Assembly: GCA_040797845.1 (NCBI GenBank)
Contig: JBFNFA010000008.1
Coordinates: 62,001-126,000 of the forward strand
Reading direction: 5' to 3'
DNA length: 64,000 nt
Source: Clostridium_AW sp040797845
GTDB lineage: Bacteria > Bacillota > Clostridia > Clostridiales > Clostridiaceae
A model generated the notes under the pieces. That model worked only from the letters and a program-made list of their open reading frames with translations, ran no database searches and was not told the DNA's origin. Shown here piece by piece: positions 8,711 through 16,517 of this stretch. Numbering within the stretch: the stretch's first letter is position 1; the number at the start of each line of letters is the position of its first letter. Position numbers and translations under genes: made by a program.

Positions 8711-9382
8711 ATGAAATTTATCACTGAAGAGTATTTAAGAGATTTGTATAAAAAAGAACCTTTTAATACCTATGAATTGAACCAGGGAGAGCGCCTTACA
8801 CCCGGGGCACGCCAATATCTGTCTGATAGAGGTATAAAAATGTTAAATGAGGTTTCATGCAATAATAAGAAAATTTCTGAAGTGAAGCAATCAAAAACAT
8901 TGCCAGTAGGAAATAACAACAATAAGAAGAAGCTCTGTTATAAATTAAAATCTGTAGAGGCACTATTCCTTGTAACAAGTAGTGATATTTTAAATGAAGA
9001 TATTATCTTAGCACAAAATATTATTGCTTTAGGTAAGAAAATTACAAATATTAGAAAATTTATAGAAGGAAAAAGCCAATTAGAGAGCCTTAGTTGTCAA
9101 GAATGCGCTGGAATAAATTCAACTAATTTTTACGATGGCATTGATGATTGCTTTGAAATTACAGAATTTTATGTGCAACTTGAAAAAAGCAAGGAAATTC
9201 TAAAATTGCATACGCTTCGTTGTGTGCTTCATGAATTAGATCCATATGTGATTGAAGTATATGAAGAGGATGATAATAATTTAGGGAAGGAAGTTATTAA
9301 AAATATAAATTCAATTATTAACTCACTATCCCAGATGATTTGTTCAATTATTGGAGGAAAAAGATGTCAGAGAAACAATTAA
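8711..9382 (+). CDS. EutT-like (cobalamin adenosyltransferase-like) accessory protein
   Basis: The N-terminal 35 residues (MKFITEEYLRDLYKKEPF, then RLTPGARQYLSDRGI) resemble the start of EutT. The C-terminal third has a four-helix-bundle look like EutT (ITEFYVQLEKSKEILKLHT, then LRCVLHELDPYVIEVYEE). The region between is Lys/Asn-rich and poorly conserved. Only one CxxC (CQEC) is visible, not the HX11CCX2C metal motif of active EutT. Since CutC needs no B12, I infer a recruited or vestigial adenosyltransferase fold. The chosen ATG follows AGGGGGG by five bases; ATG 8708 is an alternative. The length is 223 residues. Confidence 0.65.
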   Translation: MKFITEEYLRDLYKKEPFNTYELNQGERLTPGARQYLSDRGIKMLNEVSCNNKKISEVKQSKTLPVGNNNNKKKLCYKLKSVEALFLVTSSDILNEDIILAQNIIALGKKITNIRKFIEGKSQLESLSCQECAGINSTNFYDGIDDCFEITEFYVQLEKSKEILKLHTLRCVLHELDPYVIEVYEEDDNNLGKEVIKNINSIINSLSQMICSIIGGKRCQRNN

Positions 9383-10209
9383 CTTTTGAATATTGTGATA
9401 AGCTCATTCATGATTTTGAAGAGGTTATAAATAAAACAATTGTAGGAGAGTCATCAACTTATTATACAGGAGTTGATTTAGGTACTGCATGCGTGGTACT
9501 GGCTGTTTTAGATGAAAGCTACAGACCTGTTGCAGGAGCTTATAGATATGCAGGTGTAGTTCGTGATGGTATGGTTGTTGACTATATTGGAGCAGTTAAG
9601 ATTGTAAGAGAATTAAAGCAGGAGCTTGAGGAAAAGTTAGGTGCAGAGCTACTTTATGCAGCATCAGCTATTCCGCCAGGAACGGATGCTTTAGATTCAG
9701 GAGTTATTAAAAATGTAGTAGAAGCAGCTGGATTTGAGTTAACAAGCATATTAGATGAGCCTACTGCTGCAAATGCAGTGCTTAAAATTGAAAATGGAGC
9801 AGTTGTAGATATAGGTGGTGGAACAACAGGTATTTCCATACTAAAAAATGGAAAAGTTGTGTATGTAGCTGATGAACCAACTGGTGGAACTCATTTCTCA
9901 TTAGTTATTTCAGGTGCATATAGTATGTCTTTTGCAGAAGCGGATAAATTTAAAAGAGATAATAGAAAGCATAAAGAATTACTTCCAGTGTTAAAGCCTG
10001 TAGTTGAAAAGGTCTCATCTATTATCAATCATCATATAAAGGGACATGATGTTAAAGAGATTTCTTTGGTAGGTGGAACTTGCTGTTTAACTGGAATAGA
10101 GGAAATCATTGAAAAGCAAACAGGAATATATACACACAAACCTCAAAATCCAATGTTTGTTACACCTTTAGGGATAGCTCTTAGTTGCACAAAAGAAATT
10201 ATTGAATAA
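9364..10209 (+). CDS. EutJ-like actin/Hsp70-fold ATPase
   Basis: The 281-residue protein has the sugar kinase/Hsp70/actin fold. The phosphate-1 motif is YTGVDLGTACVVLAVLD near residue 40, the phosphate-2 motif is VVDIGGGTTGISIL, and the adenosine motif is ISLVGGTCCLTGIE. EutJ is found in ethanolamine and choline microcompartment loci and is thought to act as a chaperone; its exact role is unsettled. The ATG at 9364 follows TTGGAGGAAAA, and the gene overlaps the EutT-like gene by 19 nt. Confidence 0.88.
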   Translation: MSEKQLTFEYCDKLIHDFEEVINKTIVGESSTYYTGVDLGTACVVLAVLDESYRPVAGAYRYAGVVRDGMVVDYIGAVKIVRELKQELEEKLGAELLYAASAIPPGTDALDSGVIKNVVEAAGFELTSILDEPTAANAVLKIENGAVVDIGGGTTGISILKNGKVVYVADEPTGGTHFSLVISGAYSMSFAEADKFKRDNRKHKELLPVLKPVVEKVSSIINHHIKGHDVKEISLVGGTCCLTGIEEIIEKQTGIYTHKPQNPMFVTPLGIALSCTKEIIE

Positions 10210-10224
10210 GGAGAGTGAATAGAT

Positions 10225-10527
10225 ATGGAGTTTAGAATTATAAAATCACCTTCTGAAGGGACTAAAGATATTCTAAGACGACGTATGGGAACAAATTGTA
10301 AAACAGATTTAAATAATGTTGATGCAGTTGGCCTTGTTCAAGGAAGAATGATAGAGATGATTTGTGCGGCGGATATTGCAGAAAAAGCTGTTGGAGTTAC
10401 AGTTGAGGATATTAGAGGAAGTTGCCCGCAGAATATGATTTTAATTGGGATTTTCGGAGATACGGCTTCTGTAGAGTCAGCAGTTAAGGAAATTAAAATT
10501 AAGATGGAAGAAGGAAAAGCATTATGA
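10225..10527 (+). CDS. BMC-domain protein with N-terminal extension
   Basis: The 100-residue protein has about 30 charged residues (SPSEGTKDILRRRMG) before a BMC-like core starting at DAVGLVQGRMIEMICAADIAEKAVGV and ending in GDTASVESAVKEIK. It is more diverged than the other shell proteins here and lacks the usual GLIET signature, so it may fill a special shell position. It overlaps the vertex-protein gene by 4 nt. Its role as a shell hexamer is inferred from the family. Confidence 0.75.
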   Translation: MEFRIIKSPSEGTKDILRRRMGTNCKTDLNNVDAVGLVQGRMIEMICAADIAEKAVGVTVEDIRGSCPQNMILIGIFGDTASVESAVKEIKIKMEEGKAL

Positions 10528-10787
10528 TAGCAGCAAGATTGATTGATAATGTATGGGCAACTAGAAAAGCTGAATCACTTAGTGGATTTAAGTTTATGCT
10601 AGCTGAGGAGATTGGTGGCATTAATGAAGGAAGAAGACTAATAGTAGTAGATATTATTAGTGCAGGTATAGGGGATAGAGTAATTGTATGTACTGGTTCC
10701 TCAGCTCGCAGAATGTTAGGTGATGATGATATTCCAGTAGATGCAGTTGTTGTAGGAATCATTGATGAAGATTGTAATTTTAGATGA
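10524..10787 (+). CDS. eutN: EutN/CcmL-type pentameric vertex protein
   Basis: The 87-residue protein starts MIAARLIDNVWATRKAESL, the classical first strand of EutN/CcmL proteins. It has the G-x-R-L-I-V-V-D strand, GDRVIVCTGSSAR and a closing DAVVVGIID. Family members form pentamers that cap the vertices of the icosahedral shell. It is the only such gene in the locus. Its start overlaps the stop of the preceding gene (ATGA). Confidence 0.92.
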   Translation: MIAARLIDNVWATRKAESLSGFKFMLAEEIGGINEGRRLIVVDIISAGIGDRVIVCTGSSARRMLGDDDIPVDAVVVGIIDEDCNFR

Positions 10788-10828
10788 ATTCAGAGGATAT
10801 AACCATATATAAAATTTATATTTATCCG

Positions 10829-11060
10829 ATGACTACCATCCGTAATACTCCCATCGCACTCTGTGAAAGCGATTCACATAAAATCAAAGATTTTAGTTCT
10901 CTGCTTTTCTACAAGTGGGAGATATTAGAACTCTTGAGCTTCAGCGATTTAGAGTTCTTATGCTGTGCATAACGGATGTTACGTCCCTGGATAAGTTCTT
11001 CTAAGCTTCAGTTGGAGTAAGTATTCCTTTTAAGCAAACTCCATCTGAAGTTAAGAATCA
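10829..11060. other. Non-coding, dyad-rich structured element inside the cut operon
   Basis: The roughly 300 bp gap between the vertex and EutQ-like genes contains nested inverted repeats. CATCCGT (10837) pairs with ACGGATG (10972). CTCCCA (10848) pairs with TGGGAG (10916). Local hairpins are TGTGAA/TTCACA (10862-10878), AAAATC/GATTTT (10880-10894) and AGAACTCT/AGAGTTCT (10927-10958). A 13 bp stem with one mismatch spans 11006-11050. It has no T-run, so transcription should continue. The base composition is less AT-rich than other gaps. It looks like a non-autonomous IS200/IS605 or IStron-type remnant, or a structured RNA. The family assignment is inference. Confidence 0.55.
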
Positions 11061-11085
11061 CTTGATAATGAAAGGATGTGAGTAA

Positions 11086-11742
11086 GTGAAGAGGTTGATT
11101 GCTGCAAAAGATGTTGAAGCCTTGATAGAACAAGGTGGAACAAAATTTTATATTGATGGTAATGTAATTATTACACCATCAGCTAGAGATTTAGCAAAGG
11201 CTAATGGTATAGAGTTCACTACAGAAGCTCCTAAATGTGAAATAAAGTCAGTTGAAGCACCAAAACTTTCTGTAGACGGAATAGATAGTGAAATGCTGTT
11301 AACATTTTTTAAGACTATAATGGATAAAGGTCTTTTGCAAGAGATGCTTAATTGCTTAAACAAACCTAATACGCCTTATGTTGCTGAAAGTGATAAAGGA
11401 GGATTAAAGGTTGTTAGAGGTAATACAGTTAAAATGGATGTATTTTATACAGGTAATCCAAATGCAAAAGCTTACTATCAAGAATTAGTTAGCAAGAAAG
11501 AATCTAAAATGAGTGCTGGGTTTTTAACAATAGAAAATTCGTGCTTTGATTGGGAATTGACCTATGAAGAAATTGATTACGTTATTGAAGGAACTTTAAC
11601 AATAGAAATCAATGGAAAGACTTATACTGCATATCCTGGGGATGTAGTATTTGTACCATCAGGCTCTAAGGTGGTCTGGGGTTCACCTGATAAAGCAAGG
11701 ATATTTTATACTACTTATCCTGCAAATTGGGCGGATCTTTGA
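11086..11742 (+). CDS. EutQ-like cupin protein
   Basis: The 218-residue protein begins with GTG (MKRLIAAKDVEAL), preceded by AAGGATGTGAG, so the element upstream left its ribosome site intact. The N-terminal 45 residues are EutQ-like (ITPSARDLAKANGIEF). The C-terminal 110 residues form a cupin barrel: AGFLTIENSCFDWELTYEE, YVIEGTLTIEINGKTYTAYPGDVVFVPSGSKVVW. EutQ has been reported to have acetate kinase activity, which would fit after PduL, but the catalytic residues cannot be judged here. The linker between the domains is long. Confidence 0.82.
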   Translation: MKRLIAAKDVEALIEQGGTKFYIDGNVIITPSARDLAKANGIEFTTEAPKCEIKSVEAPKLSVDGIDSEMLLTFFKTIMDKGLLQEMLNCLNKPNTPYVAESDKGGLKVVRGNTVKMDVFYTGNPNAKAYYQELVSKKESKMSAGFLTIENSCFDWELTYEEIDYVIEGTLTIEINGKTYTAYPGDVVFVPSGSKVVWGSPDKARIFYTTYPANWADL

Positions 11743-11767
11743 TAGTAAACTTTAGGAGGATTAAGCT

Positions 11768-12601
11768 ATGAAGGCACTTGGATTAATAGAAACAAGAGGA
11801 TTGCTAGCAGCAATTGAAAGTGTGGATACAATGCTTAAATCAGCAAATGTTAGCATTTTTGATAAAACTTATGTTGGTGGTGGGCTTGTTTCAGTAGCAG
11901 TAACTGGAGATGTAGGTGCAGTAAAAGTAGCTGTAGAAGCTGGTGTTGCAGCTGTTAAAAGACTTGATAGTTCATTGCTGGTTTCAGAACATGTAATACC
12001 ACGTCCACATGAAGAATTAGACAGTATTATTGGAATTAAAAATACAACAATGAATAAAGATGATTTGAATAACGATGATACTGAAGATATCCAAGAAATT
12101 TGTAATCATACTGGTGAATCAAATGTAATAATGGACAATTTAATTGATGAGAATTTCAAAGATGAAAATAACACTGATTCTTCAGAACATGCAATACCAG
12201 ATTCACATGAAGAATTAGACAGTATTATTGAAGCTAGAAATACAACAATGGATATAGATGATTTGAATAATAATGATAATGATACTGAAAATATCCAAGA
12301 AATTTCCAATGATACTGGTGAGTCAAATGTAATAATGGATAACCCAGTTGATGAGAATTCAAAAGATGGAAATAACGCTGATTCTTCAGAAATAGATTTA
12401 AAGAATTTACAGAAGGAAACTTTAGATAAATTAGTAAAAGATAATGGAATAGAAAAAGCTATTGAAGTGTTAAATAAGCTTAAGTTAATAAAACTTAGAA
12501 ATTTAGCTCGTCAATACAATGACTTAAAGATTACAGATGAAGTAATCTCAAAAGCAAGTAAGAAATTATTAATTGCTAAAATAAGAGCATATTACAAATA
12601 A
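11768..12601 (+). CDS. BMC shell protein with duplicated acidic linker and C-terminal helical domain
   Basis: Residues 1-80 are a standard BMC domain (ALGLIETRGLLAAIESVD, then VGGGLVSVAVTGDVGAVKVAVEAG). It is followed by a roughly 135-residue, Asp/Asn/Glu-rich segment made of two copies of the same unit (residues 74-139 and 140-207). A basic, helical C-terminal domain of about 65 residues ends LRNLARQYNDLKITDEVI and then KKLLIAKIRAYYK. That end resembles SAP or Rho-N-type helix-extended-loop-helix folds. EutK and PduK also have extended C-termini. The total length of 277 residues is nearly three times that of a minimal shell protein. It could link the shell to cargo, the chromosome or RNA; this is inference. 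Confidence 0.85.
   Translation: MKALGLIETRGLLAAIESVDTMLKSANVSIFDKTYVGGGLVSVAVTGDVGAVKVAVEAGVAAVKRLDSSLLVSEHVIPRPHEELDSIIGIKNTTMNKDDLNNDDTEDIQEICNHTGESNVIMDNLIDENFKDENNTDSSEHAIPDSHEELDSIIEARNTTMDIDDLNNNDNDTENIQEISNDTGESNVIMDNPVDENSKDGNNADSSEIDLKNLQKETLDKLVKDNGIEKAIEVLNKLKLIKLRNLARQYNDLKITDEVISKASKKLLIAKIRAYYK
11987..12388 (+). repeat. Intragenic tandem duplication (198 + 204 bp)
   Basis: Two consecutive units (11987-12184 and 12185-12388) encode related 66- and 68-residue segments. Each starts EHxIPxxHEELDSII and ends in NNxDSS. The second has a two-residue insertion and scattered substitutions, so the duplication is not very recent. The first unit starts inside the end of the BMC domain, so the second carries a copy of the domain's last strand. 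Confidence 0.85.
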
Positions 12602-12640
12602 CTTTAATGCACAAATATTGTAAAAAGAAGGAATGATAAA

Positions 12641-14224
12641 ATGGAAAATTTCGATAGAGATTTGCGCTCTATACAAGAAGCAAGAGATCTTGCGCGTTTA
12701 GGAAAAGTTGCAACAGAAAAAATTGCTGATTACAGTGAAGAACAAATTGATAAAATTTTACGCAACATGGTTAAAGTTGCTGAAGAAAATGCAACATGTT
12801 TAGCGCAAATGGCTGTAGAAGAAACTGGTTTTGGTAAAGTTGAGGATAAAACTTATAAAAACCATTTAGCATCTACAATTTTGTATGATGCAATAAAAGA
12901 TATGAAGACTATTGGTGTAATTAGAGAAGATGAGGCAAATAAGCTCATTGAAATTGCAGAACCAGTTGGGTTAGTAATGGGGATAGTACCATCTACAAAT
13001 CCAACATCAACTACTATTTTTAAGTCTATGATTGCAATTAAATCTAGAAATGCTATAGTATTTTCGCCACATCCATCTGCTGCAGAATGTACAATTAAAG
13101 CAGCTAAATTGATGAATGAGGCAGCTATTGAAGCAGGAGCCCCTAAAGATATTATTGGATGCATTTCTATGCCAAGTATTGGAGCAACAAATGAATTGAT
13201 GAAGAGTAAGGAAGTTGCTATCATTATAGCAACTGGTGGTCCAGGTATGGTAAAAGCTGCTTATAGTGCTGGTAAACCTGCACTTGGAGTAGGCGCAGGT
13301 AATTCTCCAGCATACATAGAGAGAAGCGCTAATGTTCAGCAGGCTGTTAGAAATATAATTGCAAGTAAGACATTTGATAATGGTACAATCTGTGCATCAG
13401 AGCAATCAATTATATGTGAAGAGTGTAATCATGATCTGGTTGTTGAAGAATTTAAAAAACAAGGTGGATATTTTATGACAACAGAGGAAACTAATAAAGT
13501 TTGTGATTTGTTGTTTAAGAATGGACACAATATGAATGCTAAGTTTGTTGGTAGATCTCCTCAGGTTATTGCAAAAGCTGCAGGGATTTCTATTCCAGAA
13601 GGAACTAAAGTACTTATTGGTGAACAGAAGGGCGTGGGCGAAGGCTATCCATTATCTTTCGAAAAGCTTACTACAGTACTTGGTTTCTATACAGTAAGGA
13701 ACTGGGAAGAGGCATGTGAGTTAAGCATTGAATTACTTCAAAATGGAATTGGACATACAATGAGCATTCATACTGAAGATAGAGATATAGTAATGAAATT
13801 TACTAAAAAGCCAGCTGCACGTATTTTAGTAAATACTGGAGGTAGCCAAGGTGGAACAGGTGCAAGCACAGGTCTTATACCATCATTTACACTTGGCTGT
13901 GGTACTTGGGGAGGCAGTTCAGTATCTGAAAATGTTACTCCAATGCATTTAGTTAATATAAAGAGAGTTGCTTATGGCTTGAAGGATTGTGCCACATTAG
14001 CTTCTGCTGATTCAACTTTTAATAGAATAAAGACTGCTGATAACTGTCGTTCTACACAAAATCAATGTGGAACATTAAGTCCTGCTGAATATGTAGCTGC
14101 ATCAAAGTGCAATAGTACTAATAGCAATGCTAATAATAGTACTAATAATAGCGCAGGCACTAATAATGAAGAGCTTATGAAATTAGTTAATCAGATAGTA
14201 AAGGCTATGAAGGGGGAAATCTAA
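12641..14224 (+). CDS. cutF: CoA-acylating acetaldehyde dehydrogenase of the microcompartment
   Basis: This enzyme would oxidise the acetaldehyde from choline cleavage to acetyl-CoA with NAD. The catalytic C251 lies in GTICASEQS, the conserved N120 in PSTNPTSTTIF, and the nucleotide-binding region has ATGGPGMVKAAYSAGKP. The catalytic core ends near residue 450. An Asn/Ser/Thr-rich linker (about residues 485-507) follows, then an amphipathic helix (NEELMKLVNQIVKAMKGEI) that is a typical C-terminal encapsulation peptide. It is the intact counterpart of the Cys-less paralogue at 2771. The ATG follows AAGAAGGAA, and the stop directly abuts the pduL start. Confidence 0.92.
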   Translation: MENFDRDLRSIQEARDLARLGKVATEKIADYSEEQIDKILRNMVKVAEENATCLAQMAVEETGFGKVEDKTYKNHLASTILYDAIKDMKTIGVIREDEANKLIEIAEPVGLVMGIVPSTNPTSTTIFKSMIAIKSRNAIVFSPHPSAAECTIKAAKLMNEAAIEAGAPKDIIGCISMPSIGATNELMKSKEVAIIIATGGPGMVKAAYSAGKPALGVGAGNSPAYIERSANVQQAVRNIIASKTFDNGTICASEQSIICEECNHDLVVEEFKKQGGYFMTTEETNKVCDLLFKNGHNMNAKFVGRSPQVIAKAAGISIPEGTKVLIGEQKGVGEGYPLSFEKLTTVLGFYTVRNWEEACELSIELLQNGIGHTMSIHTEDRDIVMKFTKKPAARILVNTGGSQGGTGASTGLIPSFTLGCGTWGGSSVSENVTPMHLVNIKRVAYGLKDCATLASADSTFNRIKTADNCRSTQNQCGTLSPAEYVAASKCNSTNSNANNSTNNSAGTNNEELMKLVNQIVKAMKGEI

Positions 14225-14875
14225 ATGGATAGATGTGAAACTATATTGAAGCTTTTACTGGAAGCTGTACAAGCTAACGAAGCTAATACAGAGGTAAAAA
14301 ATAATTCATGTGAAATTCCAGTAGGTGTTTCAAATAGACATATACATCTTTCGCAGAAAGATTTAAACATTCTATTTGGTGAAAATTATCAGATGACAAA
14401 GATGAAAGATTTATCACAGCCTGGTCAGTATGCATGCAAAGAGACTTTAACAATTTGTGGGCCAAAGGGTGCAATTGAAAAAGTTAGGATCCTTGGACCT
14501 ACAAGAAGTAAGACTCAGGTTGAAGTATTAGCTGGAGATTGCTTTAAGCTTGGTGCTGTTCCGCATCCAAGATTATCTGGTGATTTAAGCAAGACACCTG
14601 GAATTACATTAATTGGACCAAAGGGTTCAGTTCAGATTGAAGAAGGCTTAATAGTTGCGCAAAGGCATATACACATGACACCAGAAGATGCTAAGAGCCT
14701 TGGTATTTCTGATGGTCAGATAGTTTCTATCAAGTTTGATGATCTAAGAGGTGGTATTTACAACAATGTAGTTATTAGAGCAAATGATGCTTCTAAACTT
14801 GAATGCCATATCGATACTGAAGAAGCAAATGCTATGAACATTGCTTGTGGTTCAAAAGTAAAAATTGTAAAGTAA
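14225..14875 (+). CDS. pduL: Phosphate acyltransferase PduL
   Basis: PduL converts acetyl-CoA and phosphate to acetyl phosphate, regenerating CoA inside the compartment. The 216-residue protein has two PduL beta-barrel halves, each opening with a zinc-binding histidine motif: VGVSNRHIHLS and VAQRHIHMTPEDA. GAVPHPRLSGDLSKTPG is also characteristic. The first 18 residues (MDRCETILKLLLEAVQAN) form a predicted amphipathic helix before a short linker, typical of encapsulated PduL. It follows the aldehyde dehydrogenase without a gap. Confidence 0.93.
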   Translation: MDRCETILKLLLEAVQANEANTEVKNNSCEIPVGVSNRHIHLSQKDLNILFGENYQMTKMKDLSQPGQYACKETLTICGPKGAIEKVRILGPTRSKTQVEVLAGDCFKLGAVPHPRLSGDLSKTPGITLIGPKGSVQIEEGLIVAQRHIHMTPEDAKSLGISDGQIVSIKFDDLRGGIYNNVVIRANDASKLECHIDTEEANAMNIACGSKVKIVK

Positions 14876-14956
14876 AATTTAAAATTATAACATAAAAATT
14901 AAAGATTATAATATAAGTTATTAAATAAAAATGAAAGAAAATAGGAGGATTTTAAA

Positions 14957-15247
14957 ATGAAATATGATGCATTAGGAATGATCGAAACAAAAGGATTAGT
15001 TGGTTCAATTGAGGCTGCAGATGCTATGGTTAAGGCTGCAAATGTTTATTTAATTGGTAAAGAGTATGTTGGCGGTGGTCTTGTAACAGTTATGGTAAGA
15101 GGTGATGTAGGTGCTGTAAAGGCTGCTACTGATGCTGGAGCTGCAGCAGCACAACGTGTTGGTGAACTAGTTTCAGTTCATGTAATTCCTCGTCCACACT
15201 CTGAAGTAGAAGTAATTCTTCCATCAGCTAAAGAAACTGCAAAATAA
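14957..15247 (+). CDS. BMC-domain shell protein (canonical hexamer)
   Basis: The 96-residue protein is a textbook minimal BMC domain: ALGMIETKGLVGSIEAADAMVKAANV, then EYVGGGLVTVMVRGDVGAVKAATDAG and HVIPRPHSEVE. It is the last gene of the operon and has a strong AGGAGG site, consistent with being the bulk facet protein. An 81 bp AT-rich gap separates it from pduL. A strong terminator follows. Confidence 0.95.
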   Translation: MKYDALGMIETKGLVGSIEAADAMVKAANVYLIGKEYVGGGLVTVMVRGDVGAVKAATDAGAAAAQRVGELVSVHVIPRPHSEVEVILPSAKETAK

Positions 15248-15272
15248 CTAACAACCTTAAATAATATATAAT

Positions 15273-15309
15273 AAAAAGTCATAAGGTATTTTTTACCTTA
15301 TGACTTTTT
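15273..15309. terminator. Bidirectional terminator ending the cut operon
   Basis: A 16 bp perfect stem (AAAAAGTCATAAGGTA with its complement) encloses a short T loop and has T-runs on both strands. It separates the microcompartment operon from the converging peptidase gene. Confidence 0.92.
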
Positions 15310-15343
15310 ATTATTATGCTTTATAATTAATCCTATTTTCTAT

Positions 15344-16474
15344 TTAATCTAAAGACTCTCTTTTTATATATCTAACAAGAGCTTCTGTTGTCTTCAGTAG
15401 TTCATCAATTTCTAAATATTCTTCAACAGTATGTACATTGTTCATTCCAACTCCAATGATAATTGAGTTAAATCCTTGTTTTGCAAATATATTGCTGTCT
15501 GATCCTCCGCCAATAACCTTAAGCTCTGAAGGAATATTTAACTCTTCATATATTTTAGCGAATTGTTTTGCAAAAACTAAGTTATCCTTTGGCTTTAATA
15601 CTGGATAATCACATTTATAATCTAATTTATAGCTACCACCAAGTTTTTCGATGGATTCATCGCATGATTTTTTATACAATTCAATAATCTCTAAAATTCT
15701 ATCTTCAGAATGACTTCTGATTTCTCCATTAATTCTACATACATCAGGAACTACATTTGATGGAAACTCGGAGTTTATTTTTGAAATATTGGATGTTGTT
15801 AAATTATCAATTCTACCTATATTCATAAGAGATAAAGCATAAGATGCCACAGTTATAGCATTGATTCCTTTTTCAGGCTCTATGCCAGCATGAGCTTTTT
15901 TCCCTTGAAAACAAATTTCAATATCATATTTACTTGGAGCAGAATGCGCAATAAGTCCAGATTTTCCAGCATTATCAACAACAATCATATTTTTTGCAGG
16001 GAACATATCCCTGGGCACCGTATTCCAATCAAAATATTTGGCACCCAGCATACCGATCTCTTCACAAGGTGTTAAAATAATATAAATGTCCCTATGTGGA
16101 ATCTTTTCCTCTATTATAGTTCTTAAAGATTCTATAATAGCTGCTATTCCACCTTTGTCATCTCCACCTAATGTGGTTGTCCCATCTGTTTTAATTATAT
16201 TACCATCTACTATGGGATTTACATTTGAATTAGGTTCTACCACATCCATATGAGCAGCAAGGGTTACTCCGTCACCTTCTATATCACCGGGAAATTTAGC
16301 TATTATTGAAGGGGAATCTCCACCATATTCTAGATGCCCTTCATCCAAGTATATTAAGGCGCCCATTTCTTTTAATAAATTAACAAGATAATTCGCATAT
16401 TCTCCTTCTTTTTTTGAAGGTGAATGAATTTTTAACATTTCAATTAGATTATTTAATAATCTTTGCTTATTCAA
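15344..16474 (-). CDS. M20-family metallopeptidase (tripeptidase T-like)
   Basis: The 376-residue cytosolic zinc peptidase has the M20 ligand series: AAHMDVV, GGDDKGGIAA, TPCEEIGMLG, VVDNAGKSG and the late NVHTVEE. A dimerisation domain is inserted after HSAPSKYDIEICFQGKKAHAG. The start is TTG, seven bases after AGGAGG. The gene follows two membrane-protein genes on the same strand, which suggests a peptide uptake and hydrolysis unit. PepT2-like proteins cleave di- or tripeptides, but the exact substrate is not visible. Confidence 0.88.
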   Translation of the reverse strand: MNKQRLLNNLIEMLKIHSPSKKEGEYANYLVNLLKEMGALIYLDEGHLEYGGDSPSIIAKFPGDIEGDGVTLAAHMDVVEPNSNVNPIVDGNIIKTDGTTTLGGDDKGGIAAIIESLRTIIEEKIPHRDIYIILTPCEEIGMLGAKYFDWNTVPRDMFPAKNMIVVDNAGKSGLIAHSAPSKYDIEICFQGKKAHAGIEPEKGINAITVASYALSLMNIGRIDNLTTSNISKINSEFPSNVVPDVCRINGEIRSHSEDRILEIIELYKKSCDESIEKLGGSYKLDYKCDYPVLKPKDNLVFAKQFAKIYEELNIPSELKVIGGGSDSNIFAKQGFNSIIIGVGMNNVHTVEEYLEIDELLKTTEALVRYIKRESLD

Positions 16475-16517
16475 TATTATACCTCCTAATACTAAATCAT
16501 TATCAACTACTCTAAAG

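Noticed and set aside
10784..10972. 62-codon frame after the vertex-protein gene
   Set aside because: It has no ribosome site, runs through several inverted repeats, and the product has no sensible composition. The dyad-rich element explains the stretch better.
14095..14165. Asn/Ser/Thr-rich repetitive stretch near the end of the aldehyde dehydrogenase
   Set aside because: It was considered as a frameshift or expanding repeat, but the frame stays open and leads into a typical encapsulation helix, so it is a flexible linker.
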